DNA from: Stratiolaelaps scimitus
Taxonomy: Eukaryota; Arthropoda; Arachnida; Mesostigmata; Laelapidae
DNA length: 64,000 nucleotides
Assembly (NCBI GenBank): GCA_019614645.1
Contig: JABWDB010000016.1
Location: forward strand, 62,001 to 126,000
Reading direction: 5' to 3'
Part shown: piece after piece, positions 1-13,832 of the stretch
How the letters are laid out: every line of letters begins with the position of its first letter
Numbering within the stretch: position 1 is the first letter of the stretch
Made by a program: the position numbers and the translations under genes
The notes under the pieces: model-generated
The model's database searches: none
What the model saw: the letters and a program-made list of their open reading frames with translations, nothing else
What the model was told of the DNA's origin: nothing

Positions 1-235
1 AGAATGATCACCAATATCGAAGTTGTGAGCGACTGTAAAGCCACAAGCGTTCATCCATGTGTGGGTTCAGGGTTGATAGGAACTTCTATGCCCACACCTA
101 GTGCAAACGCTTGGAGGTACAGACTATTCGTGGGCAAAGAGTCAGAAATTAAGTAGGCTTCAATAAACGTATATTGGCATGGACCAAATTAAAGATTTGA
201 CGCTTATCGAAATTTGGCTTTAGATTATCACGTAC
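1..235. other. Intron or 3' flank of receptor gene
   Basis: Nothing recognised. It starts with a candidate splice donor or, on the unspliced reading, with the in-frame stop codon a few bases in. Confidence 0.4.
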
Positions 236-407
236 CCTGGGCGTGACCGTTACGGCTAGCTCGATTGTGTTTATGAGTGAGTGATGCTCGATCGTGGCTC
301 CTTCGCATTGTGAGTATTTTCCTTTTAAGTCCCTCAGGGAGAAGCCGGTACACTTCTGACTGTACTTCACCGTTGCAGAAACAGTATAACAGAGCTACCA
401 CCGAACC
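236..407 (-). CDS. Receptor exon 10: TM7, helix 8 and proximal C-tail
   Basis: The exon starts GSVVALLYCFCNGEVQSE, with Tyr 7.57 of the polar network and the family's F-x-N-G-E-V-Q signature that marks helix 8. It then runs VYRLLPEGLKRKIL and a basic Ser/Arg tail. A strong donor (gtacgtga) at 234-235 suggests splicing to a further tail exon outside the window; if unspliced, the frame closes with TGA at 228-230. The acceptor is attgcag. The intron that precedes it is 12.1 kb. Confidence 0.9.
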
Positions 408-3400
408 CTGCAATACAAGGATAAAATAAAAAATGTTAGGTTGCCAAAAATTTGTCCGTTACTTTTGTTATGATTTTTCATCATACCAGACATTGATCCG
501 ATGTGTCCTACTGCCTATATATAAGATTTCTTGCCTTCAAGATGGTGAGAGGATTAATTTCGTTTTGACATTGCAGTCCCAATCATCGCTGTCGTAAAAA
601 GATGTTAACGCATGAAGTATGCATATATATATTTTTTTTCTTTACTGCATATATTAACAGTACTGCATAATATGATCTTCACTGCTCGATCAATACCATT
701 ATTTTTATGAGAACGAACGTGATGTGAATATTGCCGTTCCAGTAATTAACCGCATATGCGATAACGGGCTTAAGTACAAGGTTTCCTTTAAGTTATCTAG
801 CTCTTCGTCGCGTTTTTCGCCTGCTGATATTAAATAGTTGTCTGAGCTATCACTCTCGACTCTGGAAGCCAACCTCGTTGAATGGAACCACTTGTAGGGG
901 GAAGATGGAAGAAAGCCGCTCGATTCGTCTTCTGTGCCGACGATCAAATGCAACCTCCTAAGTTTGCTGTAAATCTGCCTAAATCTGTCACTTCGACCCA
1001 ACTGCCACACGAAACCATCACAAGTTGAACAGAGTTCTCTGAACGCAATTCGAGCTCAAGATGTATTACAGTCTTTAGTTTAGTCGGTTGCTCCATCTTT
1101 AGAATAGTTTACATGACGTTGCGAGGACTGAGAAGTGTAAAAACCAGGCATTTAAATGACACTAAATGCACGTATTGAGAATATTTCAAATTGACTTTGT
1201 TTTGGTGATGCCGATCTTTTGGTTTGGAACAGCCTGTGATCCAACACTTAATTTTGATAGGTGTACGACGGACTTTCTCTACTTCACTCACTCGCGTGGC
1301 GGGATCAAAAAAACGAAGCACTGTTTGCTATTTGAAATTCTACAATACGGTATTCCATCTTCTGCTTTGTATGGCCCTGACAGTGGAATTCATGACACGT
1401 GAAGGGACGATCTTGTTTTAGATCCGAAAGGACTACAGTGACCACAATTTAATCTTACTTTGCGTACAGCCATAATTAGCGATGTACAGTATGAACTTAG
1501 GACTTGTGATACTTTTACGGAATTTTTTTGGCGTCGATGCAAAGCAGATAGCAACAGTAGAGAGTAATTTTTTTAAAATACTCCATATTGCGTAGATACC
1601 TCTTTTAGCCTCCGAGAAGCATATCGACGTCAAAAGAACATGTTAACGTCGTTACATTTAGCTGAGATTAACACAAAACACTTGAAAATATTAACCCTCA
1701 TTTCACACATAAAGCGTGTATGTATATGTTGCATAGTGCAGCTCCTTCACCGTTTGCCTTTTTCGGCAGAAGATTCGGCAGTTACAGCAAGCTAGCTGGC
1801 AATGGCCTATAGTAATAGAATATACTTAAGTATTTGTACGTCTAAATAGGTGTAACTTTTTTCGAAAAAAATGCCGTTTTATTGCCTTCCAAGAACACAC
1901 TTTTACGGGCGCTCTATTAAGGCCATTATGATATCATACCAGATCCTAATACAATTGTCCCTAAAGCAACTCCTTTGGACCCACTATGCATAACACTCAC
2001 ATGGCATTCAGCGTGCCTTCGCTTAATTAAAGATGGCACTCCTGTGCTCTCTGTCAAGGCCACTTGAAGGATTTCCTGTGCTACTGGCATTCTAACAGGC
2101 GAATGAAATGTGCAACTACCAACCTTTCTTTTATTCTATCTATGATTAAAGAATACCTAACAAGGTTTCGGACCTTACAAAAAAGTCCTTAGGACAAGTA
2201 AATTAAAAGTTGGTAATAATCAAGGCAAACAAGAACGATTGTTTTTATAATGAAGAGAAACCTAACGAGAATAATCAGAATACGGGAAGAAATTTCGATC
2301 CCTTCGTATACAGAAATAAATAAAGAGACCAACAGTTACTGAGACTGTTGTTTGGCTGTCGGATGAAATTCGTTTTTTTTTTCGTCATAAAACGTGGGTA
2401 TATATATATATTTATTTAATAATTAGGAATTATTTGGGCGGGATTAGTTGGGGACCGGGGCCGAGGCTGACATTGTCCCGAGAAAAGCGATGGCATTGCC
2501 TCTCTGTGCAGCGAGGGACAGGCGTTGGAGAAGGAAAGATCCTACACGCTTTTCCTCGTAGGCGCGGATCAGCCTATGGTAGACCCCTTTTGAAATTCGT
2601 TGTAACAAGCGAGAATTAGTGCTATTCAGTTTAGCAATGAATCGACAGCTTAGCCCAAAATCGGGTCGCTAAATTAAGGCTACGATGAATGAAGGATGAA
2701 GGTGGCTATTTTGTATCTCTTAGATGACGTGATAGGAGATATAGAATAGCCACCGCAGGAAAATCAGTGATCACAGATACGGTGGCCACATAAATTATGC
2801 ATGTTCACGCAAATATATGCTTTGTGTAAGTTTGAACTTGTAATAATACTATTGCGATGCTGTGACAAGCTTAATTACTTCGTATACACCTCATGCTCTA
2901 TCTCTCAATACGCAATACCATCACAAAATGTGTGGCTCTCATAAGCGACGCGGCTTGATGCCATTGCCGTTCCTGATTTCCGTGTCCGTAGGAAGTTTTT
3001 TGTTGAAAATAGAATAAGGAAGCTGTACAACAACTCTTTATTGGGGATACACTTTCCAATATTTCCACAACGTCCTACCCAATAATAAGGAACCGATAAG
3101 ATAAACAAATGTTGCAACATATCGAAAAACAATAACTTCCATCTCTACAGGCACAGTTTATCCGTTGTGGTTATCTTATTATAGGATCGTTGATGTCGCC
3201 CACATAAGAGAGAATCATTCACAGGAGGAGTACCATAACGAGATCATCGCGACATCGGTACGCCATTGAGTATTGCGACATTATTTTTCTAGAGGTTGAA
3301 TCGTTCAGTGGCAATCCCCCCTGGAAACCAAAGTAATGCCAACAGTGTGATGAGATAAATGACTGTACGCTGTGTGGGTAGTGAAATAATATTTACGTCG

Positions 3401-6400
3401 ACGAAAGGTGAGTGCATGATGAATTTATACTTGCGAAATAACTTTAGGAAGCCTCGTCGCAATTAACGGGGCGTCGTGGCCACTATAGGCCTACAGTGGC
3501 ATTTCGGTAGGCCACTGTTGTAAATAGATACTTCGTATAATCCATGCAAGGTAGCAATACGAATACCATGGATAATCAACCTAGGGGCCAGGGTACGTAC
3601 CATAAATAATTCAATACGAAACGGGCTAATAATGAGCCGCCTATTAAGCAGTACAGCGGGCATTACATAATACGCTATCCACCTGACTGGGTTTCATTAG
3701 GGCGGAATTCAGAGTAAGACACTAGTAGGAACCAGGTCATTTCGTCTTGATCATTGAGGATGTTAAGGCAAATTCGTATCGACAACTGGATAAAGGCAGT
3801 TAGTGTTGTTGTGCCAATCTTCAAAACAATAAAATATACTCAAGAAATCTATCTCTACAATTTGAGAAGTACGATGATAGTAGCGTCATTACTTCGGCGG
3901 TATCAGGTGTTGATGGCATACAATATTGACAGGGGAATCAAGACGAAATCTTTCCCTATATTTGGATACATCTCTCGAGGCTGTGAGAATGCATTGTGCA
4001 GCTGTGGACCATAAAAGAAACGGACGAGAGTGGTTTCTTAGCCATATGGTGTCATTGTCTTCGAATACACAGGAAGTCCTCGGCTTCAGGATATTGGATA
4101 TCATATATTGACGATACGCTAGAACGTCGGAAGTTGGCACACCAATATTCAAGCTGGTAAAAACGAGGGCGAAAAATACTCTATATATGAAATCCATTAC
4201 AGTGTCCCAGCTGTAATCATGGTTCTACTTGTAGTCCATTTAAATCTCTACTTTGCTGCTACTGCACTCTTTTGCTCTCTCTCTCAGTAGAGTGAATAAA
4301 TTTAATTTAAAACTTGGGTGACGGCTGCGTAAAAATTTCACGGAGCGGGAGTTGGCAACATGCAGGAACAGGGCAGTAGAGTATGCCAGAAGTGTAGCTC
4401 ATGAAAGTGTGAAAGCCATGAACCCGAGAGCGATTTGCTATGCAGGAGACCTTACTAAAATATTGGTTGCTTTCTTGCTAGCCAGGGTTAGCTGGGAGTA
4501 TCGCGTCCGCCACTGTGTGGAACGGGAGAGGCAGTAGCTCAGTGTTGTCGGCCACTATTATTACATCGTTGGGGTATGCGCCTATAGTGTGGAGAAGAAC
4601 AGGGATTGGTTGGCAGAATTTGCCACTTTCTCGATCAGTATGGATCGACCTGTTACGCAAGAGATGTCTACCAGCGATTGGGTGCCTGCCTACATCGAAT
4701 AGTGGTTTCTCCGAAGTGCATGGCCTGCGTCCATAAAGAAGACTTAGCAAGTTCTGCGATTTCTGCTCAAAGCAACAGAAGCCGGATGACTCTACCGAGT
4801 GAATTCAACTAGTACAGCACACCGGATGCACACAGGAAAATATAACTCTACTCCGGAACAATGAACGGTGAGGAGGAATGGACTACTATAATCGATTTGG
4901 GTGTGGGTCATCAGTGTCTCCTCTCTTCTTCGGTTGTACTGCCGTGTAGGTGTAGAACCTTTGAGTTTAGCGGTATATATAGAGTGTGTAAATCTCCATG
5001 AGGTCAACGTGGAATAGGAAGCAATCCCCGTCATGCCAAAGAGATTGTGGCTTGTTCCCTCCAATCGCTGCTCTGCAGCATAGTATACTATGCGGCTACA
5101 CAAACGAGTTATCTGACAGAATCCACTGCAGATGCGCACGCCTATACACCTGAGCAGATCATGTCAACAAAGGTTCGCGTGCCTTCGCTTTCACCCATAC
5201 GAATCGCCACACCGTTAAAGATATGGTGGGAAATAAGAGTGCCTCCTGCATATATAAATGCAAGGTACAAGAGTCCCGCTTAGAGCGCAAACAAACTGGC
5301 TAACGTCGGCTAACGAAAATAGCAGCGTAGAGAGAGGAAATTGTCCGTAGCGGACGAAATTGCTGGTCGCCAAATGTCTGAAATTGAAGGGCAGTTACTT
5401 CTGCAGGCGAAGAGCGGTAGTGACGCTGCGGGAACTCCACCCCAAAGCACAAAGTCGATTTTCTATAGGATCATCTAATCTCTGTATCCTCATGACAGCG
5501 TGGCACATAGCAACCTAGTGCATGTAAAGTGCACGGAATGTGCACTACCCATTTTTATCGTAATGTGCTTTATTTTAACGGTAAAGCCAAAGAAGAATAC
5601 TTCAGTTTATAATCATGTAAACAGAACATTAGAATATCACGAAATTGTCGAAACTGGACGATGATAGAATACAAAATAAATGTTTACAAATTGCTGTCAT
5701 CACTATGTCCCAAGGTTCGTGAGTAGTAGTTCAACACCATTGAATAACACTGTCACTTATGAAATATATATAGTATATGTATATACTATCAAATATACTT
5801 GCAATTATTATTATAGTATAATGTGGTTGCCTCGAAAGCCCCTTCAGTGTGTCAGTTCGCTTTTGTTCTGTTTCAGCTTTCTGGCATAGTTTTTACTACT
5901 GCTGCTGCTGTTGCGGTTGTGGCTCTTTTTAGCAGTTGTTGAGAACCCGCTTGTCATGAGTCCTCAGTAATATTCCTATATCTGTCCGGTTCTTCTATCT
6001 TACTATTGCGCTTAAAGCCTCGCCAGGCCATGGGACATGGTCGGGCCTATTGTTAGCTTTAAGAAAACCTTTTCTTTTTCGCATACCCAGCTACCCAGCC
6101 CTTTAGGAACAAACCATTCACTCCGTTAAACTGAGCCGAGGTTTTCCCACAGTCAGCAAAGAGAACATTTAGAAAGGCTATCCAAGAAAAAGGGTGTGGA
6201 AATATTTTGTGTACAATTTCAATTTATTCGCACAACATATACGCAATGTTGTACAAACACACATTCGTCACTCTAGTTGACTACCATTATGTTGACTTTC
6301 TTCATTTAAATTTCCACTATCAAACGCGAGTGATATCTACTGATATTATGTTGTCCGCAAAGCAAAACTAGTTATATCGACAACCTTTGTTCGGATATTG

Positions 6401-9400
6401 GAAGGCATTGCTCTTTCATACATCGGCGAACTCATTCTCTGACATGAAATGAACACGCCATGTCATGCGGAAAATTCTATTATTCCTGCATGGTTGTTTC
6501 ACGTCGTGAAGCTTTATGGCTGGCTCCCGATCGTGCAATTAAATTGCACGTTGCTGCTTTGTCTTAAATTTGGATTATTCGACTGTGCTATCCACATTAG
6601 AATGCTTAGAACGGTTCTTTTACTACAAAAGTTGTTTTGCCCGCTGGAAGAAGACTGACGAGCGACTAGCCAGCTTGTTTACTCGGCTTACTCCTTGGCG
6701 TGAGTACGTGCCTCTTTGATAAAAAGAAATACGGTTTATTCCGGTACATTGTCGTACAGCCACAATGGGCTGTTGGAAAAGTTCTAGTTACATCCAACAA
6801 TGCGTGCATCGAACATGCGGTTGGTAACGCCAAGAGTGCACGTTACGTTATTCTATACGAGACACTCCATGCAGTCCAATGCAAGTGGTGACTTTCTTTA
6901 CGAAACATATCTAATGCAAATAGATGCATGCCAGCCTCTTGTGACTGAGAAAGTGTGAACAAAGCAGTTGCAGTAGGTTTTTATTGGCGGGTTTAGTGAA
7001 TATGATGATGGAACACACACACACGCACATACGTCTAGTGGTAGGGTTTATACGCCTCTTTGGGCTGTGCGTAGATGCATCTCCCTTCCAGTAATTAAAA
7101 AAGAAGGCGTATAGTTAATGAGTAAGCCTTGAGGAGCTCATCATCCCCTCATACACAAAATACGTACGTGTCACCCTCTGCTGATTGGAAGGACAAACCC
7201 AACCGAATTTTCAGCTAATATTTCGTGGTAAAACCAAGCACAGTGGTAAATGTCACACGATGGAATAAAGAAACGACTGATGTTTTAAAGAAGCATACTT
7301 TGAGAATAAACGGTGCTTCGCGTGTGACTCCAAAGTAAATCACAGTGCAAAGCGCACCAGACCGAAGTTCTCCCTGATGCATGAGCTCATGCAAAACTAT
7401 TGAAAGCACAGAGACAGGTCTGAAAAAGGGAGAGACAGAGAGAGAGAAAAGCGAATGAAAAACAAACCTTTTATCTCTCATTTTATCCTGGATTCTTCGA
7501 ACTAAACGTAATATATATAATAACTATTCGCAAGTATCATTTCTGGCATTACTTTTATCGTATGCTACCTGAAGTTGCACATAGAGACTACATATCTCTC
7601 TTCTAGCTGATTGACTGAAACGAGTGCTATTATGCTTGTATTGTATTATAATAGTAATCTAAATTAAATATATACAGCGTGTCTAAATATGCTATATATT
7701 ATATCACACATTATTATCACCTTATTCCATCTGGCTTTGGCCCAAGCTTAGTTTTGTCAAATTAAACATTATGTCAAATGTAATGTTCGATCATCGTCCA
7801 ATTTTCATTATTTGATTAAGTTTTGGGTTTATCTGCTGGCTTCTCATCTTGTCTACTTCTGGTAATCGAATCTTAATTCATGCCACAACTGAATTCAACT
7901 CAAGGCAAAAAAAATCCTTCCTTTCATTTATCCCGCAATGGAGAAGAGATCCGTGAAGTTTAATGTATGCATTTGCACTGTTCACACCAACCACTCGAGA
8001 ATATCTCGTTACGCATAAGATTAACATTAGAGCGCGCCGTGTAGAATATTGTCTGTTTCGCTAGACAGACGAATTGATCAGAATCGTACACCTAAGGCTT
8101 TAGCAATATTCAATTTACTCAACACAGTTTAGTCCTTGAGAACACATTGCTCATTGAATACAGTCCTCCCTCCATGCATCATGTCACATCTAGGTATGGG
8201 CTGTTAGCGATTATTTTTGGGACGACACAAAATAATCGTACACCCTTTTTCTCCCTTGAATGATGATAGTTCAGATGGACCCTCCGGGTTCAGGCTGTGT
8301 AAGAATCCAGTTAGCTGCCAGTTCTGCTCTAGAAGACAATATTTGGAGGGATTTGCTAATGGTTTTGTGGTGGCATCCAGTCGGTCGAGTTTGTTATTAC
8401 TACGACATGTCTTTTATAAGAGCCCTACTTTATCTGTGTTCAAGTAAAATATTGCTACAATTTTGTTCAGAAAACTACTCATTGACTAATGGGTACGAAT
8501 CAAGTTAGCTACCTGGGATTCTCCATAGAAGATTAGAGCCAATGATGTCTCCCTGAAGTGCAGTTTAGTTGTGCATCGTCGACAGAGGCATAAATTCCCA
8601 TTAAGGCTTTTCATTGTCTTTTAGACGCACTGTGCTTCTTTGCTGTCACATCAAGTACTTTGTGACTTGGATGAAAACGTGCCTTCTCATTGTTTTGTCC
8701 CTTATGAAAGTCTCCATAGGCAGAAATAAGCTACCCGTCAGTGCCCAAATCTAATGAAACTTATTTTGTCGTCTTATCTCAGGCGTTTAAATAGGGGCTG
8801 ACATGTGAGCACAACCAGTTGACGCCCACTATGTGGTGGTGGTCTTCAAACTTCAGTTTTGCCACTCAAAGGCTTTGCGTTCTCTTCTTGTTTCTCAGTA
8901 AGTTTGCCTCAAACAACTGGTAATCCGTCGAGAGACATGCTTGACATGTAGAGGCGAACTAAAGATGAAAACATTCAATGTTCCAAAAAAGTAGAAGTTT
9001 ACACCCCATGGAGGTCTCCGCGTTTTAAATTGCCGGTCTAAAGTCTAGTCAAGCATGTGTGCATTTTATCGAACAGGGAAATCAACAAGGATTGACACGA
9101 TCGTGCTGATATCGAGATAAATCATAATAGCCGGCAACAATCCTACAGGACTACAGGGCAAAACAATGCGATTTGGCGTCAACGGCATAGTATTTAGAGG
9201 GCACGATGGCGAGCACAGTTGTCTCAAAACCTGTGAGTCCAGCAGAACGGTCATAGGATCAAAACGTCAAAAAAACTTTGGTTCATCTCTTTGTGATCTC
9301 AAATCACGCGTACTCAATGCCACGCAGGCGGTCTATGACAGAGGATATACGCCTTGTTTCTCTTGGATAGAGCGTGGGGAACAAGAATCTTCAACAACAC

Positions 9401-12400
9401 CAATATTGATAATAGATAACATCGGCGTTGCCAACAATATATAATAGTTAGAACCCACAGAACTTGCTGGAGGTCAGTTGTCTATTAAAAATATCCGCCT
9501 AGAAATCGCTCCCGTTCGTTGTTCGGGAGGCGTCATCTAACAGTGAACAACACTGGAGTCGAACAGTGGGACGCGGTGCGGCGCCAGGATATTCTATACC
9601 ATATCAATAATATCTCTAAATGGTGCAAGGGAAACCATTTCCGTGAGATCTACTTAAAATCAAAGTACACTCTATTATAAATGAAAGACCTTAACGCTAT
9701 CAATTGTTATTTCAATGGAGGACCCCATGGGTGTTGAACGTTAACTCAAACCGGACGCTGCAGGTTCGACCCTCGCAACCTGACATATAAGAGAACCTAA
9801 GCACAATTGCAGATCCTTTAATAAGATAAAAAACTTTATCTTTACCAGCATGTAACTCAAGTATTTCAGCCGGAATCCTTCAAAGATGCAACACAATTCT
9901 TAGATCGTAAAAAAATTGACATTTACGTTCATTTGTACAAGTGTTCTGTTGTCCTGAAATTAACACGTAATTGCGAGATTTCGACACCATTCGTTAGAAA
10001 TTAAACCTACGATCAGGCGAACTGCTATAGGCAGCAGCACTGTAATAGTTGGAGATACTAAGAATATATGGAATGGCAGGCCATAAACATTTGTAGTTTC
10101 TTTGATCCTGCAAGTGCACTCATTTTTTTTTTTTTGACAATAAATAACACGATTAAATATTTTATGAACAGTCTAACGATCGAAAGAGTGGGCCAGATAT
10201 CTGGATGTAATCCCCAGACTGGTACAATAAATAATATGTTTGTATGGAAGGTATCACTTACAACTAGAATATAATGATGAACGATTATTATACAATAATA
10301 CACCAAATGCTAATATGAATATTTGTACGATACACTGTACTCAATGAAGTTGCTACTTTTGATTCCACTTGGTTAACAGTTCTCAAACACAGTTTCGTTA
10401 GTCAGAGTCTCAGCAGATTAATGCATTATAGCTAGAAGATCGAGTTACGTATGTAGAAGAAGCAAAACATTTACAAGCATTATAGATACGGCGCTGACAG
10501 CTTGAGCGCCACCGAATCTGTTCCACTTCAGTGTCACTGCAGAACATCCCTGCCATCTCTCTAGTACATATGCAGTTGAAGCTCAGCTTTGCTCGGTATT
10601 TTCGCGAAATGTCATCGATGTAGATGCTGTTGTAAATGTCGGTAGCGTGGGAGTTCCTCTACGTCCGTAGGGTGTGGAGCCGCAGCGTCGTCTTTACAAA
10701 TCGTTGTAAATATTAAATCTTTTCACATCAACAATACTACGTTATTCCCAGAACGATATTAGACATGCATACGGCGACACCGCTTGTGCCTCCGAATGTC
10801 AGATATTAGGAATAATAGCACCCATATTTCCAACAAACGTTCAGGATACTCAGATCAACCATGGGTAGCAACTCAAGTGAATGCTGTGTTATATCTCATC
10901 TGAGATTCCTGTTATTATATCTGGTTCATTATCCGTCATTGAGTGTTAGCTAGAATTCATACTTTGCTTTGAACTATATTTATTTACAAGCGAGAGCCCC
11001 TAATCTAATTTTAATACACGAGAGCATACAGCACTCAAACGCCGTACTCTAGTTCCAACACGTGTCGAATCAGACGGCGTTGGAAACACAGCGTCGCATT
11101 TTAAACAACCCTCAGTTCCTAGTTAGACGGGTTCTAAGCAGCGTTTGAACCCCATCTCATAGTTAATGATGAATACAGCAAAATAACTATCGTACAATGG
11201 GGAGCTTCAACCAAACTCGATTTTGTTCATCGATTTTGTTTTCTTGGCTTTTGTTCGACATTTAGGAAGCTTTGGCTGTGACTGGTCCAGGGTTAACATC
11301 CTGTTCATTGTAGAACCACCGTTTTTGCCAATGGAAGACCAATTGAATGAAAGGCACATTGAGTCAATTGTATAGCTCTTTCTTTTCGAGATAAATTTAA
11401 AATACCAATGTGTACCTATCGTTTTGCTAGTACACGGTGCACATTGACAAGCAGAAAGTTTTCAAATTCTTTGGGCACACGTTATGGTGAAACACTTAAC
11501 AGAATCTACTGTATACTTATGTACAAAAGGTTGCTCCTTCTCGCAGTTCAATACCGAAGCTTATATATAAAAATCCGAAAGAAGCCTTTACGATGTCTGC
11601 TCTACCTCAAAAGTCTGAGAGGACGACTCTTGATCTAATTTCTCCCGTCCTAAAATTCGCCAATTCATATTTATATCTCTACACATCGGATCGAAATACT
11701 AATAATTCAATGTGATGGAGGTCATCAGCACATTAGTTGACAATGATGACATCAATAGCTACCATCATTGTATACGTGCATGCCATTTAATTGTTTGTCC
11801 GTTTGCATCAACAACGTGACCGTCCACTTAATGAATCGACTGACGAACCGAAGACGTTCCAACTGCTTAACGAGATAACCGCATTAGCATTGTACGAGTG
11901 TGGACATATGTGGCGCAGTATTCGTGTAGTTAACATACGCCCAAATACGCCGCCCACTGTGAAATATTGATGATAAATAAGATCAGGAGTGAATCCATAT
12001 TCATGATGATTGATATGATTACTATGAATCCATATCATAGTAATGGTAAAGTATTTTCTGTCACTCACGCTATGTTCCTATGACTACCCTTGAAGGGTAG
12101 AGGCGTGATGTCGATGCAATCAGATAGAACAGGCCCTCATTCACTAGAGCAGTGAGTGATGGCTAATAGTGTTAATGTAGATGGGAAAGGTCACCGCCGC
12201 AAGTTCTGACTTCGTCTTGAAAAATTCAAACGACCTTAGAACTTGTAATAAGGTGTCTGTCGAAATGCATGTGACTAAAATAATAACCAATTGAATATGA
12301 TTAATTATGAGCAAGTCGTAGTAGTAGTATCAATATGATAATAACCGCAACATTATCATTTTATACAAAACTTTACGACTCGCACGAACCTCCTATATTC

Positions 12401-12505
12401 ATCACAGATGGTCGTTAGGTATGTGCCTCATATAAGATTGATGTATTTTATGCTCCTACAAAAATCAATTATATTTATATCATTACTACTGTTATCTCTA
12501 CGTAC
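408..12505. other. Receptor intron between exons 9 and 10 (12.1 kb)
   Basis: AT-rich sequence. The only element I can name is a 3'-end fossil of the RLE retrotransposon at about 2.41-2.62 kb. A moderately GC-rich stretch at 4.33-4.80 kb carries overlapping short open frames on both strands with no recognisable motif. Small TA, CA and T runs are scattered. I see nothing else. Confidence 0.6.
2410..2620 (-). mobile_element. Fossil 3' end of the RLE non-LTR retrotransposon
   Basis: Across about 190 bp the sequence parallels the 3' end of the intact copy (34119-34320). The shared blocks are gggcgggatt near the 3' UTR, gcgatggcattgcctctctg, the gagggacaggcg block, and ggatcagcctatggtagacc. In conceptual translation the minus-strand residues correspond to the C-terminal region of ORF2. 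Numerous substitutions and indels make it much older than the 15-kb copy. It is 5'-truncated, as is typical for target-primed reverse transcription. Confidence 0.8.
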
Positions 12506-12647
12506 CTGAAACGACGTGAACAGCTGGTCGATGTACAGCCAGTATAGCTCGTAGAGAGGCGTGACAGCTGCAATTGACATCACCATGAGAATGGTGTGAT
12601 GCGCTCCGAACAGTGGAACCAGCACCAATGTCGACTTGAACCATTTG
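12506..12647 (-). CDS. Receptor exon 9: TM6, third extracellular loop, start of TM7
   Basis: This 142-bp exon encodes KWFKSTLVLVPLFGAHHTIL (with Thr 6.42 and the P-L-x-G kink motif of TM6), then MVMSIAAVTPLYELYWLYID, and ends QLFTSFQ at the top of TM7. The acceptor is attgtag and the donor gtacgt in phase 0. The KSTLVLxPLFGxH string resembles PTH receptors more than CRF-type receptors, which typically have KATLVLLPLLG. Confidence 0.94.
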
Positions 12648-12884
12648 CTACAATACGTTGATGGTGGCGGTACCATACGATGAATGACAGGTGTATTGTT
12701 TTGATTGATGGCCCAGCAAGCGGAGACCGAAAAAAAAATTGAAAAATATATGTCAAGTTTGCAGTGATTCGCGCATGTGAAATGTACTTGAAACTATTGA
12801 GTAATTTGAGTCTGTATTTTGGCTACATGCTGGGAAAACGTGAATAAGATTAGTCTAGAAGCTGCTGGATTTAATTTATATATA

Positions 12885-12920
<36 letters not shown>

Positions 12921-13740
12921 CTATTTATTTTAATGTTATTTCTATTTACGCTTTATCCTCCGGGGCTGGTCTCCACAGACGCCCAAGCTCTCTCTCTCTC
13001 TCTTGCGTATATTTATTTGTAGGGAGATCCTAGCTAGCGGCATCTAATGTGACACTCAAACACAAACTGGTCCAAGCCATCTTGGCAACTCCAATAAATC
13101 AATGAAATTTACTTGTTTTCATACTAGAAGTAGCCAAACAAAATTCGTTGCTGATCAACGCGACAGTATGAGCAGATATGTAAGGTCGTCGAGAAAAGTT
13201 GACTACTGAGAAAGTTTACTACTCGCTAGATTTTATATATCACAAACGTGCTTTCTATATATAGAAACCTAAGAATAATTATACTATCCAATTGATGTTT
13301 TTTTTTAAAGAGTTTGAGGGATAAAATCTTCAAGAAGACACCATAGCTTCACGTCTTAGGTGTGCGCTGTGATAGTGCCGGATTTTTACCGGCTAAAAGT
13401 CCCTGAACCTATAACTTGGGTCAGGTGGCTGGAACTGTTTTTTTCCACACCATCGAATTTGTGTAAATCCAGCAAAATAGAATGATATGAAGTCAGAGCG
13501 TGTAAAGGATCACGTTGACCGTTCTCGCGATTAGTGTAATTCTAACGTATAATATTTTTTTCAAGATTACACAGCGCGTCGTATTCCGGTCTTTCTCTAT
13601 AGATATATCACTTCAGCGTCACGAATTTGCCAAGCAGATGACTTTCCAATTTTACACATGCTTAAATTTAAGTTTAGTCATTGTAACCACTCAATTCAAC
13701 CACACATCTAAAAAATAAGATATCAGAATTTGGCCCTTAC
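12648..13740. other. Receptor intron between exons 8 and 9
   Basis: It contains a (TTA)n and a (CT)n microsatellite. I see nothing else. Confidence 0.6.
12886..12918. repeat. (TTA)n microsatellite, about 11 units
   Basis: An uninterrupted trinucleotide TTA run lies in the intron between exons 8 and 9. It is followed about 70 bp later by a (CT)7 run at 12989-13003. Confidence 0.95.
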
Positions 13741-13832
13741 CGATATTTCACACGCCGCGCTTCAGGCTCGTGAGAATTTGACATCTTGATGAACACAACT
13801 CGAGTGATATTTATGAAGAAGATAAAGTTGAG
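13741..13832 (-). CDS. Receptor exon 8: TM5 and third intracellular loop
   Basis: This 92-bp exon encodes LNFIFFINITRVVFIKMS and a polar loop ending ARRVKYR. N-F-x-x-F-x-N-I-x-R-V is the class B TM5 pattern. The acceptor is aatttcag and the donor gtaagg. It leaves in phase 2 (CG plus C of exon 9 makes Arg). The loop before the R/K cluster is the expected G-protein contact region. Confidence 0.93.

Noticed and set aside
4330..4800. Protein-coding gene in a locally GC-richer stretch
   Set aside because: Overlapping short frames on both strands, no domain, no splice signals that join into a longer product.
9720..9790. tRNA-like stretch with a B-box-like ggttcgaccctcgc
   Set aside because: The T stem does not pair properly and no A box, acceptor stem or anticodon arm can be drawn.
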